Below, in pieces: positions 43,064 to 54,558 of a stretch of DNA of 64,000 bases. Position numbers and translations under genes: made by a program. The notes under the pieces were generated by a model that was not told the DNA's origin, ran no database searches, and worked only from the letters and a program-made list of their open reading frames with translations. Positions within the stretch are counted from its first letter, which is position 1. Every line of letters begins with the position of its first letter. Origin of the DNA: Thelonectria olida (lineage: Eukaryota > Ascomycota > Sordariomycetes > Hypocreales > Nectriaceae); contig JAGPYM010000031.1 of the NCBI GenBank assembly GCA_020736575.1, positions 124,001-188,000 on the forward strand. The letters are read 5' to 3'.

Positions 43064-44533
43064 TTTCTTTTTGTCAATATTGACAAATAAACCATTTTCT
43101 GTTTTGCAGCTAACCTTCTTTCTGCTTTCGGATCGTTTTTTAACTTGGGCATGCTGTTAGTCGGAAGTGCCTATTACAACTTCCAGCTGTCTCCAATTGA
43201 CGTGATATCACGACGGGCCTTCGTCTTGCTAACAAACGGCTCGGCGGACAACAGCCCGGAGCTCTGAGGATGTCGGGACAGACTTATCACACGCGGTCTT
43301 ACGTGATGTGATACAGAATTGGTGTCATGGGCTTGGCTCCCTTGCCAACGGCGCAGTCCAACCGCTTTGGTGAAGAGCAGCGCTTAGGATGGCAATGCAT
43401 CACATTGCGCTAGGAATCATGATGGAGGCGAGCGCCGATGACGGATGGCTGGCTGTTGCACTTCGGCAGTGATTTAGCTGCTGCATTCGTGTCTCAAAGT
43501 GCAAGCCTGGGCTTAGAGCTGACTGTGCTTCTACCGAAGCGAAGCTACGAGAAACATGCCAGTCATGTCGTTGTCCAACGAGAAGACGCCCCGACTTCCG
43601 GCGCCATGGCCCTTGAACCCCGCCCCGAGGACCCATGATCCATCAGGCCTCCATGCCTGGCATTTGTTGAGGCTGTCGAGACGTGTTTCCGTCGACGATT
43701 GCGTCAGGCACATGGCGATGGCAGCATCAAGGCGAACGATGGCACAATGGGCTAGCACCGGCCAATGGCAACAGCCGCGCAGCACGCAATACGCCGCCTT
43801 GCCGGTTTGGGGACAGTGAGGGGTAGTTTTGGAAATCTTGGTGTTGAGGGGCCAAGGGGCGTGATATTTTTCAATGGCGGGGGATGGAGCTGGAGGGGTT
43901 GGAGGAGTTGGCGCGGGGCAATTGGCTGCTGTATTGGTGATGATGAAGATGCGTAGGTATCATGGAGGGGGTGTTGATGTCGTCCGTGGGGGTGAATCGG
44001 GGGACGAGGTATTCTACGGGAGTACGAACAATCCGAAGAGAAGCAATTGCAGACCAACATCGATTCCATCATCTGCCGAAACCACCAGGGTTATTCTCGC
44101 GTTGGCGTTCATCTTGATGGTGTGGTGCAATCCCCTCCTCCCTCCATCGCCATTCGCTCCTCTCCCGCGCCGCCTCCTCTTTGGTCTTGGACGCATGCAA
44201 ATCGCAACCCAAGAGAGCAACTTTCTCCCGGGGTCTGGATTTCTGGGGTGGGCGCGGGAATTGAGTTGGCGATACTTGTCCATAGCTTCCTGTGAGGCCC
44301 CCACCATGGCCATCTCCATCTCCATCCGCTTCCGCTTTCATGTTAGAGTGTCTTGAATGTGTAATCGTAATCCAACCGGGCACCTTCATACCGGAGTTGG
44401 TTGCTCTGGCTTGTTTGTTTGTGTATTATAAAAGCCGCCCCCTCATCTTGCACCTTGCACCCGTCTCTTCTTCTTCTTCTCCCTCTTCTCCATACACACC
44501 TTTGATACTCTTCTCATCTTCTCATCCACCATC
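43064..44533. other. Intergenic, 1.5 kb, with the peroxiredoxin promoter
   Basis: No supported gene; frames here are fragmentary. The end holds TATAAAA at 44427-44433 and a C/T-rich leader (cttcttcttcttctccctct). Confidence 0.55.
44427..44433 (+). promoter_or_regulatory. TATA box of the peroxiredoxin gene
   Basis: TATAAAA about 105 nt before the ATG at 44534, followed by a pyrimidine-rich leader usual for highly expressed fungal genes. Confidence 0.6.
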
Positions 44534-45262
44534 ATGTCTGCTCCCGCTCCCCTCCGCCTGGGCTCCGTCGCCCCCAACTTCAAGGCCCAGACCACCCAGG
44601 GCGACATTGACTTCCACGAGTTCATCGGCGACAACTGGGTCATCCTGTTCTCCCACCCCGAGGACTACACCCCTGTGTGCACCACCGAGCTCGGCGCCAT
44701 GGCCAAGCTGGCCCCCGAGTTCGCCAAGCGCGGCGTCAAGCCCATCGGCCTGTCGGCCAACACCATCGAGTCGCACGAGGGCTGGATCAAGGACATTGCC
44801 GAGGTCACTGGCGGCAACGTCCAGTTCCCCATCATTGGCGACAAGGAGCGCAAGGTGTCTCTGCTCTACGACATGTAGGTTTTCTATCCATCGATTCGCA
44901 AGGAAACACACTGACAGCCGTGTAGGATCGACCAGCAGGACGCCACCAACGTCGATGAGAAGGGCATTGCCTTCACCATCCGCTCCGTCTACTTCATCGA
45001 CCCCAAGAAGACGATCCGAACCATCCTCTCCTACCCCGCCTCGACCGGCCGCAACGCCGCCGAGATCCTGCGCATCGTCGACTCCCTCCAGACTGGCGAC
45101 AAGTACCGCATCACCACCCCCATCAACTGGGTGCCCGGTGAGGACGTCATTGTCCACCCCTCGGTCAAGAACGAGGAGGCCAAGACTCTGTTCCCCGAGT
45201 TCCGCATTGTCAAGCCTTACCTCCGCTTCACCCCTCTTGCCAAGGACAAGGTTGTCCAGTAG
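44534..45262 (+). CDS. 1-Cys peroxiredoxin (Prx6 type)
   Basis: Two exons, 44534-44874 and 44926-45262 (51-bp intron), giving 225 aa, the usual Prx6 length. The peroxidatic site is FSHPEDYTPVCTTE, with Cys49 and Thr46. The Prx6-type C-terminal domain includes SYPASTGRNAAEILRIVDSLQ and INWVPGEDVIV. There is no second resolving Cys of the 2-Cys type and no mitochondrial presequence (starts MSAPAPLRLG), so a cytosolic location is likely, although yeast Prx1 is mitochondrial. Reduces H2O2 and organic or lipid hydroperoxides. Codons end almost always in C or G, much more than in neighbouring genes; with the TATA box and C/T leader this points to strong expression. Confidence 0.95.
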
Positions 45263-48200
45263 AGGAACACTCTCAAAGCCCATTTTAACGTACTACTCTC
45301 TACCGACATGCCATGATACCTACAGATGGGCCGGGGTCGGGAGTAGACTGGTTGACTTAGTACGACTCGCACCTGGCGATGCTGTATAATGGCTGCTCTT
45401 GTGGTGGCAGACACGCAGCTTCGTGGTTTCGGAACATTCGCGGTTACCTGGCCCATTCACAGTTGTGAACCTTCCCAAGATGAGGGGCTATCTGTGATGA
45501 AGCTCTCTAAAAACGAATAAAATGAAATGAATAAAAATATGAGAAAATCGCAATGAGTCCCATTCCTTCTTTTCCGCTGGTAGTGAATGAATGTATTGAG
45601 AGCTCTGAAGGAAAAACAAGAGGAGACGCACCTGATGAGGTGATGGAGGGGCAACGAGCGGGGTGCTCCGGATCATCGGTGGCCATGACGAGATCGGAGG
45701 GGAGCCCAAGCGTCAAGTCATGCACAAAGATATGCTCAGTACAGATTACCACCCGCTCATTATGTCGAGTTATGCACCGTCCTTCTAGGTGTTTGAAATG
45801 CTTCCATCTCGAATTTGAAAATGGCCGGATGCGGGAGTTGTGGGTCAGTCCACTCATGAGTCCTGTTTCAGCTTTGGCATATCATCAATTTTATCGTTGC
45901 CATGAGACGCGATGCCGTCTACAACCTCACTCTTTGCAACAGGCACTGCGACGTCTGGATAGACGGCATCACATCTCATGTTTCAATATTGATGTGATTA
46001 TTGCTTACCATCAATCCAATGCATTCGCCACGACTACACAGTGATGCTGTCAGACATCGCTCAAACTCAACTGCCACGGCCTCGACCATGGTCCAACAGC
46101 CTGAACCCCAAGATGGCCATAGCCTTTGTACTCCTGCAAGACATAGCAAGTCTCTCCGTACACAACCCCGAGAGCCCGTGCAATCCATCCGGGGCAATTC
46201 ACACTGGCCATCGTCTGATCCCCCTCTGAGCATCCCGACAACGGAACTTCTCATCCGGTCGACCAGGTCACGGATGCTGTGCCACCATGACGACGACACT
46301 TGGGAGTGTTGAAAGCGTGGATTCATGGTTCAAGTGTTGAGACCTACAGATGCACCCAAGGTTGGACACACGAGTAACGTCCAGTCAGACGGCTCTAATT
46401 CGCGCCAGCTAGTCATCACCTACCGTCAACCCGTTCTGTTCACCTACGTGGTGCGTTTCGTAAACCTTGGTCGCCTCGCTTGATAGTTTCCCAGCGCACC
46501 GGGACGCGCCTGATTGAAGGCGCGCGCCAAGTGAGAGCGCATGCTGACGAGGAGGCGCCCAACACCCCGGAAGTGAAAAGTGGACAAAGATGGGGATTCG
46601 CGCACTTCCAGAAATGTTCCTCCTATCCCAAAGGGCCAGAGAAGCCACCAGGTCCGGTGAGGCTTCACTGTCAGCCCTCAGGGCTCTGAGGCCCATTTGG
46701 AGGCTGTTCCACCTCCTGAAACCAATCCGGGGAATCGGATTCGGGCCCCGAGCCTGTCCGCTGGAGGGATTGCATGTCTTGTTGGAGCTGAGATGAGCTT
46801 GATCAAGGTAAAGTTGTGAGAGGATGGACTTTTGGTTCTTCGTTGAGGACGCCAACTTCTTCAAATCCGGTGTTAGCGAAAATACGGAAAGGTTGTTAGC
46901 GTGATGCTGTTCCAGACTTTGCCCTTTGTTGCTCGTCTCCGAGGAATGTGGATGGCTTCAGATAGGGGTTAAAAGGACATCTCCCGCATGGGGCAGAGCA
47001 GAGGAAATTTCTCCTAGCGTCTCTCCCCAGTTTCACATGAGCGCCCGATCTTGCGTGCCCACGGCGTGGGATGTACTGTACATGTGTGAAAAGAAGCCAT
47101 CACCACCCTGGGCTTGGAGATGGAGTCCGTCAGTAAATGGCGATTGCCGTTGGATGCGCGCTGTTTACCAAATCTAGACGGGCGAAACAAGTGCCGGTAA
47201 ACGAGGTTGAGATCGCTATTGGAACCGAGAGTTGAGAATATCCCAGAGCTATACTATAGCACGTATATACCTTGTGGAAGTGTTTGGTTGGGCTCGACGC
47301 CGTTCATGCGGCGTCGTCATGTTTCCTGGACTCGTAATCGCATCTCGTATTCCATTGTTTGCAACGCGTATTTCGAGACACACAAAGACGGCCGAGAAAC
47401 GTGTTTGGCGACGGATGGAAACATCAAACGCGCCATCCCACATGCTGTGCCTCTGTCCGAAGTCTCACTGTCAGCTGGTCAGTAGAAAACGTGCACGAAA
47501 GTGCCAGAAAGGGCCTAATGCAGCATCTGCGCGTGGTTGCAGGGGCCCCGGTCTTGTCAGGGCAGAAGCGAGGAATAGACTGCATTGCATTCATAATGGG
47601 TAAAGTTGGAGATGCTGAGACATCAAGACTGCGAGACGAGTTGGTCGTTGGATTAGTGTCCGGTTGGCATGTGAAGTGGAAGTTGGTTATTCCTCGGCAC
47701 TAGAGTTGATACAATTCACTAAGAATTCGTAGAGTGGATGCATGGCTCTTGATGCAACTGCAGCTCAAGTGGTTGCTGCCTTCCTCCAGTTCGCTTCAGG
47801 TTCAACGCCACGAATCAACACCGTGAAGCACCTAATTATACTCTCTTTATCCATCGTTGCACCATGATAAACACCACCATCCTCGAACAACATCGACTTT
47901 GTGGGACCTTCCCCTTCTGCCGTTACTAATGCAGCAGCGCGAACAAACATAGTCTACATATCCATCAACCCCGGACGAAGAAGAAAACCACACTAGCCCT
48001 CAGGATCCGCTCCACCGTTTCGACCGACCAGAAACGCACCACCCCAAGAACCCGCCCTTCTTGGTCCCTTCTTGGGCCCGCGCAACGTTAACCCACCCTT
48101 CAGAGTTCATTCCTTTGGCGAGGCCGTCTCCCCTCCAATCCCTGATCGTCTGTGCGTCTGGGATTCTGGCAACATCGTTCTCTCCCCCCTCGTTCCCCTA

Positions 48201-49003
48201 GTCGACCAGTGACCGCCCAACCTCCTGTCGCTCACTGTGGGTTTATCACTGGTTGACTGGCTCAACTCTTCGGTTCCTGGCGGTGCTTTAGCGCTTCTGT
48301 CCTGTGCTGCGTGCGCTCGGCTCAACTCGACCCAAACCTCCGTGTGTCCACATCGCCAGATCCCCTTCTCGACCTCGGGGAAATTGCACGCTGCAACCTC
48401 CTCGACCGATCGTTCCCGTATACGCCTTCCTTTGCCGTCCCTGGCTTCACCTCCACCAGTGACTGATTGACGGTACCGGTACGTACGTCCAAACCACCAT
48501 CCTTGTCTGCCACTTCTTGGCAGACCCCCGTTCGTTCGTCCCTGGCCCGACACCGCGATCCCATCTCGGCCGTCGTCTCCAGACCGAGCCTCACCCCCCC
48601 GCGACTGGTCACTAGAGCTGCCAGCTGCGACGGACCCTCCCGCTTTGCCTCGTTTCTTTTTGCGCCTTTTCGTCTCCCCTCCGGCCATCTGACCCGTCTA
48701 GAACTCTAGACCCATCTCGAGCGGTGACGTCCATCCCTGGTCCGCCTTACCTTGCTTTGGGTCGTGTTCGCGATACGGAACCAGAAGGGTGAGATCTCCC
48801 GTCTACTGCTCCCACAAGCTCCTATCACTTTGCTTTTTATCGCCCCCGTTCCTTCGCCTTGACCTCCTTCCTGTAACTTGCTTCGTCCTGTCGCATTGTT
48901 ACACCCTCGCCCTACCAGTCTCTACCTCTTTTCCTTCTTCCTTTCTCAGTCTCCCTTTGCTTCAGCTCATGTCCTTGGCCGTCGCTGCGCCGCTTCAACA
49001 ACA
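45263..49003. other. Intergenic, 3.7 kb, including a long leader
   Basis: From 45263 to about 47950 I see no gene. From about 48000 to 49003 the plus strand is C/T-rich with many in-frame stops, consistent with a long 5' leader of the kelch/BTB gene. Antisense frames in this region are composition artefacts. Confidence 0.5.
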
Positions 49004-49025
49004 ATGGCAGAATATCCAGAACTGA
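48969..49025 (+). promoter_or_regulatory. Upstream ORF overlapping the start codon of the kelch/BTB gene
   Basis: ATG at 48969 opens an 18-codon frame (MSLAVAAPLQ...) that ends with TGA at 49023-49025, 20 bp past the main ATG at 49004 and in another frame. Ribosomes using it cannot reinitiate at the main start without moving back, so it would lower translation. Its context (ctcATGtcc) is weak. Confidence 0.45.
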
Positions 49026-52000
49026 CAAGTAACCAGGACCCTCGTGTTCCTCCCACCGACGAGTACTCCTGCTTCTCCGACTCCGAGGCCGAGGAACGGC
49101 CCCAACGGCCCTCTAGCCGTTATACCCCAGATCTCTTTTCCGGTGTCTACCGAGGAATTAAGAGACTTCCATCTGTTAAGCTCTCGAGGAGCGGATCTCT
49201 GCTTGGAGGCTCTAAGAACAGCTCTTCACCCAATCCGAATCCTGTCCGAACGGCATCACGAATTCTCGAATCCACGGCTATCCAGCATGTTCGAAATTTA
49301 AACCTCCAATACAGTCTTACGAAGCCTCTACCCCAGACACCACCATCTCAATCCGATTCTCCACCTCCGCCTTCTAAGACCGACCTACCCGTCGTTCTCG
49401 AGGACGAAACCGACACCGACGTATCAGATATAGACTTGCCCAACCCTACAAAAATGGATACAAGTCGAACTAGTACTATGGACTCGAGCAGCTCGCTGCC
49501 TCCAGGCCACCCCTATGGCACCCAGGACCCCAACGCTCACGATATGAATAGCAGTGTGAGCAGCTTGGCTAGCCAAGGTGGGGACGACAACTTACGGGCG
49601 AGAAGCACCGGCTCTGCATCTGCTGGCCCCTCTCCGGCTGTATCTCAGGGAAGAGCTGTTGGAGGAACTCAGCCTGGCGGGTCTGCCCATCTTTCCGGTC
49701 TTATGTGCAATGTTCACCGTACAACTGGACGCGAGCCGCGTGCGCTGGTGGGCGCTACAACGACAATTTTAGGCGATAAGCTCTACGTCTTCGGAGGACG
49801 CATTCTGTCTAGAAGCCGGCCTGCTCCTCTGACCTCGGATTTGTACGAGCTGGATCTCATCAGGAGACATTGGACAAAACTTGAGACATCTGGTGATGTT
49901 CCCCCTCCTCGATATTTTCACTCCATGTGCGCTCTTGGAGACACAAAGATGGTTTGTTACGGTGGCATGTCTCCCGCTCCGAATCAGCCTCCTGGAGCCG
50001 ACCCAACACAGCCCGAGATTACTGTCATGTCCGATATTTACATTTACGATGTCACGACGAAAGCATGGACCTTTATTCCCACTCAGGACACTCCCCAAGG
50101 TCGATATGCCCATTGCGCCTGCATTCTTCCTTCCTCTGCCAGCTTCTCCTCTCACCGCGCACCGCTCTCTGCTCTCCAGCATAACCCGTCTTCCGGAAAC
50201 CCCAATGAAGGACGTATTGGCATCAACATCAACGGCTCGGGTGGTGCTGAGATGGTGATTGTGGGTGGCCAGGACGGTGGAAATAACTACATCGAGCAGA
50301 TCAGCGTATTTAACCTGAGAAGTCTCAAGTGGACATCAACACAGCCTCTGGGCAAGAGTTGCGGCGCGTATCGAAGTGTCGCAGCCCCACTCACCCCGGC
50401 TGTTTCAGCAAAGCTTGGTCGAACGTACTCGAATGGTCTACATACAGATGGCGGGATTAGCCAGGAAGCCAGAGAGCCTGGATCTTCGATGCTCATCTAC
50501 TCTAATTACAACTTCCTCGACGTCAAGCTGGAACTCCAGATTCGGTCGCCTGAAGGAAACTTGACTGAACGCCCCATGTCGGGAACATATTCGCCTCCTG
50601 GTCTTAGGTTCCCCAATGGCGGCGTAATTGACACGCATTTTGTGGTTAGCGGAACATATCTCACTTCGTCGAAACAAGAGTATGCGCTCTGGGCGTTGGA
50701 TTTGCGGACACTGACCTGGAGCCGCATCGACGCAGGAGGAAGTGTCTTTAGCCAAGGCAGCTGGAACCGTGGTGTTCTATGGAACCGACGCAACACATTT
50801 GTTATTCTGGGCAACAGAAAAAGGAGTCTTGTCGATGACTACAACCATCGACGCATCAACTTTTCCAACGTCTGCATGGTGGAGCTGGAAGCGTTTGGAT
50901 TTTATGACAACCCCAGGAAGACTAGTCCCCTGTCAGGCTTCATCTCCGCCAGCAGCCCATATGCTAGTCCGGGACTGAGTCTCGTGCGCAAGGCCGGATA
51001 CACGGCTGGTGGCCGATTCCACTCGAGGGCAAGTGAGGAGTTGGGCGAAAAGGCCTTTACCATGCGAGAGTTAGCAGATATGGATATTCTGTGTATAGGA
51101 GCCGAACGAATCCCGGTCAACTCTAGGATTGTTGGTCGACGATGGGGTCCCTATTTTGTGCAGCTGCTGAGGGAAGGGACTGCGACACAAGATGGCAGCG
51201 ACGCAATGACCCTTCGTTCAGGTCTTTCCAGCAACCCGCTGCGAGCTTCGGCCATTACTATTACGCCGAGCTCTCGAACGGGTGAGAGGACGAATTCGAT
51301 TGCCAGCACGTTGCCCTCTTCAGTGGGCTCCAGCGGCGTCCCCCCAAGCACCGCGGCTTCTAGTGTATCTGTTGGTGTCGTGCACCCTACTGGCGATAGC
51401 CCAAATGCCGCGCCCACTCCTCGATCGCTTCCGCCCAACTCACGCCCTCGATGCTTGTACCTCCCGCACACCTACCTGACTGTTAAAGCGCTGCTTCACT
51501 TCCTTTACACGAGCTCTCTCCCTCCCCCGACATCCCGACTTTGCACGCCACAAATCCTGTGCTCGCTTCTGCAGATTGCTCGACCATATCGGATTGATGG
51601 ACTCCTGGAGGCGGTTGTTGAGCGCCTGCACGCACTACTCGACAGCCGAAACGCAGCAGCAGTTTTCAACGCCACTGCCATGGCTGCAGGTGGAGGTCGT
51701 GGCATTGATGGCTCACTGAACCCCAACTTCTTTGTGGGTGATTTCGATCCCATGGGCTCACCTACTGCCCTCTCCGACTTTTCGATGGATGGCACGGCAA
51801 ACACTCCCTACGTGACTTCTGACCTGCAAACACGTGTTGACGGTCTAACCATCAACACCGATGTGCCGCAGGTGGGCCGACCTCCAAGTGACGAGCTATC
51901 GGCGACCAGCCAGAGCGGTTCGGAGTGGAGTTCCTCGGAGCTGGGAGGGAGTGAGAAGGAGACGTTTGTTTGGAATGGTGAGCTCAGCAGTGTGATTGGG

Positions 52001-52132
52001 TTGCAAAAGCGAGGACTGAGGGGGTTGATGGAAGGAAGAAGGATGAGGGAGCGGACTGGCACGTCTGGTGGTAATGTTGGCTTTGGCCCAGGTTCCAACC
52101 AACGCGTTGGACTTGGCATTGCAGGTTCCTAA
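49004..52132 (+). CDS. ral2: Kelch-repeat and BTB-type protein, Ral2-like
   Basis: Single exon, 1042 aa, starting at caacaATGgcagaa, the first ATG in a frame that stays open upstream. The N-terminal 230 residues are Ser/Pro-rich and disordered. Kelch blades span about residues 240-620: LYVFGGR, MVCYGGM, AEMVIVGGQDGG, each followed by the W-containing strand (RRHWTKLETSGDVPPPRYFHS, KAWTFIPTQDTPQGRYAH, LKWTSTQPLGKSCGAYRS). A split BTB-like domain follows, with DMDILCIGAERIPVNSRIV and, after a long Ser/Thr insert, YLPHTYLTVKALLHFLYTS. This arrangement is that of S. pombe Ral2, needed for Ras1 activation in mating and cell shape. The C-terminus is Gly-rich. Likely cytosolic scaffold for Ras signalling. 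Confidence 0.85.
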   Translation: MAEYPELTSNQDPRVPPTDEYSCFSDSEAEERPQRPSSRYTPDLFSGVYRGIKRLPSVKLSRSGSLLGGSKNSSSPNPNPVRTASRILESTAIQHVRNLNLQYSLTKPLPQTPPSQSDSPPPPSKTDLPVVLEDETDTDVSDIDLPNPTKMDTSRTSTMDSSSSLPPGHPYGTQDPNAHDMNSSVSSLASQGGDDNLRARSTGSASAGPSPAVSQGRAVGGTQPGGSAHLSGLMCNVHRTTGREPRALVGATTTILGDKLYVFGGRILSRSRPAPLTSDLYELDLIRRHWTKLETSGDVPPPRYFHSMCALGDTKMVCYGGMSPAPNQPPGADPTQPEITVMSDIYIYDVTTKAWTFIPTQDTPQGRYAHCACILPSSASFSSHRAPLSALQHNPSSGNPNEGRIGININGSGGAEMVIVGGQDGGNNYIEQISVFNLRSLKWTSTQPLGKSCGAYRSVAAPLTPAVSAKLGRTYSNGLHTDGGISQEAREPGSSMLIYSNYNFLDVKLELQIRSPEGNLTERPMSGTYSPPGLRFPNGGVIDTHFVVSGTYLTSSKQEYALWALDLRTLTWSRIDAGGSVFSQGSWNRGVLWNRRNTFVILGNRKRSLVDDYNHRRINFSNVCMVELEAFGFYDNPRKTSPLSGFISASSPYASPGLSLVRKAGYTAGGRFHSRASEELGEKAFTMRELADMDILCIGAERIPVNSRIVGRRWGPYFVQLLREGTATQDGSDAMTLRSGLSSNPLRASAITITPSSRTGERTNSIASTLPSSVGSSGVPPSTAASSVSVGVVHPTGDSPNAAPTPRSLPPNSRPRCLYLPHTYLTVKALLHFLYTSSLPPPTSRLCTPQILCSLLQIARPYRIDGLLEAVVERLHALLDSRNAAAVFNATAMAAGGGRGIDGSLNPNFFVGDFDPMGSPTALSDFSMDGTANTPYVTSDLQTRVDGLTINTDVPQVGRPPSDELSATSQSGSEWSSSELGGSEKETFVWNGELSSVIGLQKRGLRGLMEGRRMRERTGTSGGNVGFGPGSNQRVGLGIAGS

Positions 52133-52567
52133 GGCACTCAGACTGGATGAAGGGAAAGTTCGTGGTGGAAGCCATAGCCAATGATTGCCATGTTCAAGCA
52201 TGTACCTAACGAATGACGATCTACCTAGAATGGGCATAGCGACGAGCAATTCGTTGACGGAAAAGATGCATCAATGTGTAGAATAATGGGATATGAAGTA
52301 AAATACAGAGCTACCGTCTCTCAAATGTTGTGTGTCGTGTGTCTGGTTTGCGTGCCCCTGAAATTGCCATCTGTTTTAATCGTGAAGAGAATGGTTATGC
52401 CTGGAGACATTGACTCTGTAAGAAGCGCTGTAACCGATAACAGGGCTGAGATGAACACCACAGGAAGGAAGTGCCACGAGAGTTTAATGAGCCAGTAAGC
52501 AGTCATAATTAGGGTATCTATTATACAAACGCAGTCTAAGTAAGGTACCTACCCATTCTATTCATCA
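52133..52567. other. Intergenic between convergent genes
   Basis: 3' flanks of the kelch/BTB and FAT1-like genes; contains a taaggtaccta motif at 52541-52551. Confidence 0.55.
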
Positions 52568-54558
52568 TCACAACTTGACCTTTCCAGCATCAAGCGTCCG
52601 CCAGTCCTCTTCCGAAAACAGCTGATACGTATCACGATTCAACCAGTACACTGTTCCCATGGCCGGGTCGGAACTTGGCTTCACACCTGCCTCGCGAAAG
52701 ACGTGCTTCTGCTGCTTGTTCGTCCCCGTGATCTGGCCACCGCCCATTTCGCTCATAACGCGGAGGAACAGAGGCCGGGCGTATTTTGGCAGAGTCTCTT
52801 GGACGTGTGTAGCGATACTCTTCATGGTTTCCTTGGTTGGCTCTCTCGCGAGAAAAACGGCCGCACAGCCCGCGCGGCCGTCGTGGTGAGGCAGGGCAAC
52901 ACCGTAAACATTGGCTTCCTTGACTTCTGGGTGCAGGCAGATAGCATGGCTGACTTCGGCCGTCGATACGTTCTCCGACTTCCAGCGGAAGGTGTCGCCG
53001 ATGCGGTCGTGGAAGTACACCCGACCCTGCGAGTCCCAGCGCACAACGTCGCCTGTGCGGAACCAGATATCTCCCTTGCGGAACACGTCACGGATGACTT
53101 TGGACTCGGTAGCTTTCTTGTTGCCGTAGTAGCCCTGGAAGCGCTTGAAGGGGTTCTTGGAGGGAAGTTGGAAAACCATCTCGCCGGGTTCCCCGCTGCG
53201 AGGCTTGCGACAGTGTCCAGAGCGCGGGTCGCGGTAGGGCATATCGGTATCCCAGTCGACCTCGACGAGCGCGACGCTGTAGCTCATGACAATGTTGTAG
53301 ATCCAGCCGTTGCGGCCGATAGCGCCGGCGGTGAAGTCGTTCTTGGAGAGGTTCCAGGTGCCCAGGGTTCCTTCGGTGGCGGCGTAGAATTCGCAGATGG
53401 CTTCAATGCCGAAGCGGTCCTTGAACTCGTTCCAAATATCCGGGCGCAGGCCGTTGCCAACGGCCACACGGACGTTGTGCTTGCGATCAAGGCACTCCCC
53501 GGTCTCGGGGTCGTTTTGGGGAGGGGCGGCGAGGAGGTAGCGCAGCGTCTCGCCGACATACTGGATGCTGGTGGCGCCGGATTCGCGGACGTCCTTCCAG
53601 AACGTCTTTGTGGAGAATTTGCGGCCGATGGCGGTGGTGGAGGATTCGAGGACGGAGTTGCAGAATGCTAGGATGGAGGCGGACGAGTGGTAAAGAGGCA
53701 TGGCCTAGAAGTGTGAGCTGGCGCATACAAGCATTGCTGGAGGACATACCGTGTACATGACGTCTCCGTTTCGACCCATGAGTCTGGCAGTGACTGTTCC
53801 GGCGACGACGCACTTGCCCCAAGACACAACTGCGGGCTTGGGCAAACCTGTGGTGCCAGAGGTGTAAATCAGGATACTAATATCGGACAACTTTTCTCCA
53901 GAGCGATCCGAGTCCGGCTGTCGCACAGGGTCATGAGCCAAGACCTTGGTCTCGATCTCAGGCGTCATGACGAGGAAGCGGATGCCGGGATGTTTGTCTT
54001 TGACGTCCTGGCCGACATTCTCGGCGACATTGGCGTCAACAATGCACAGCTTTGTGGTCGCGACGCCGAGACAATGCGACAATGAGTCGCCTGAGAGGTT
54101 GTAGTTAATAAAGGCTGGTTTCGCGCCGATGCTCCAGAGCCCCCACCACAAGAAGACGAACTCGTGGGAATTCTGAAAGTCCATGGCGACAATGTCCTTT
54201 GGTTTGACACCCATATCGTGCTTCAGCCAGTTTCCATAGCGCAGGATTCGTTCGTAGGACTCGGCGTACGACCATCGCCTCCCCTCGAAGATGAACAGGG
54301 GCCGCTCGGCAGTCTTGGGGTCTTTGGCGATGGATTCAAGCAGGTAGAACATGTTGAGGCGGTCCATGAATTCGCGGTAGTACATGCGGGCAGCGCCGGT
54401 GGCGGCGCATCGGACGAGGAGGAGGTCGTACCAGGCCGAGGAGCGGGCGTTGAGGTAGGCGACTGTTGCCGCGAGGGCGGGAGCTGCGGCAACGACGGGG
54501 ACTGGAGATTGTCAGTTTTTGGATGGGGAGTAGGGTGGTTGATTGACTTACGCGGCAT
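52568..54558 (-). CDS. FAT1: Fatty acid transporter / very-long-chain acyl-CoA synthetase (FAT1-like)
   Basis: Three exons on the minus strand: 54558-54552 (7 nt), 54501-53750 and 53704-52568, giving 631 aa; introns are 50 and 45 bp. The ATP/AMP signature IYTSGTTGLPKP is intact, and WWGLWSIGAKPAFINYNL and FYAATEGTLGTWNLSKND are typical of the FATP/Fat1 family. The adenylate-binding region FRTGDVVRWDSQGRVYFHDR and the FATP motif GDTFRWKSENVSTAEV follow. The C-terminus ends LDAGKVKL; it resembles neither an SKL-type nor a clear peroxisomal signal. The N-terminus after the first intron is apolar (VVAAAPALAATVAYLN), consistent with membrane anchoring. Activates imported or very-long-chain fatty acids to CoA esters at ER, peroxisome or plasma membrane. 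Confidence 0.92.

Noticed and set aside
44522..45283. 253-codon open frame on the minus strand over the peroxiredoxin gene
   Set aside because: Shadow of a strongly codon-biased gene; it also runs through the real intron.
44292..45389. 365-codon plus-strand frame overlapping the peroxiredoxin gene
   Set aside because: Ser/Pro/Thr/Arg-rich nonsense product from a shifted frame; the peroxiredoxin frame has all family motifs.
48107..48688. 193-codon minus-strand frame (Gly/Arg-rich)
   Set aside because: Lies antisense to a C/T-rich leader; composition artefact.
52703..53671. 322-codon open frame on the plus strand
   Set aside because: Exact antisense of the FAT1-like exon; arises from the GC-rich third positions of the real gene. 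Product has no family features.
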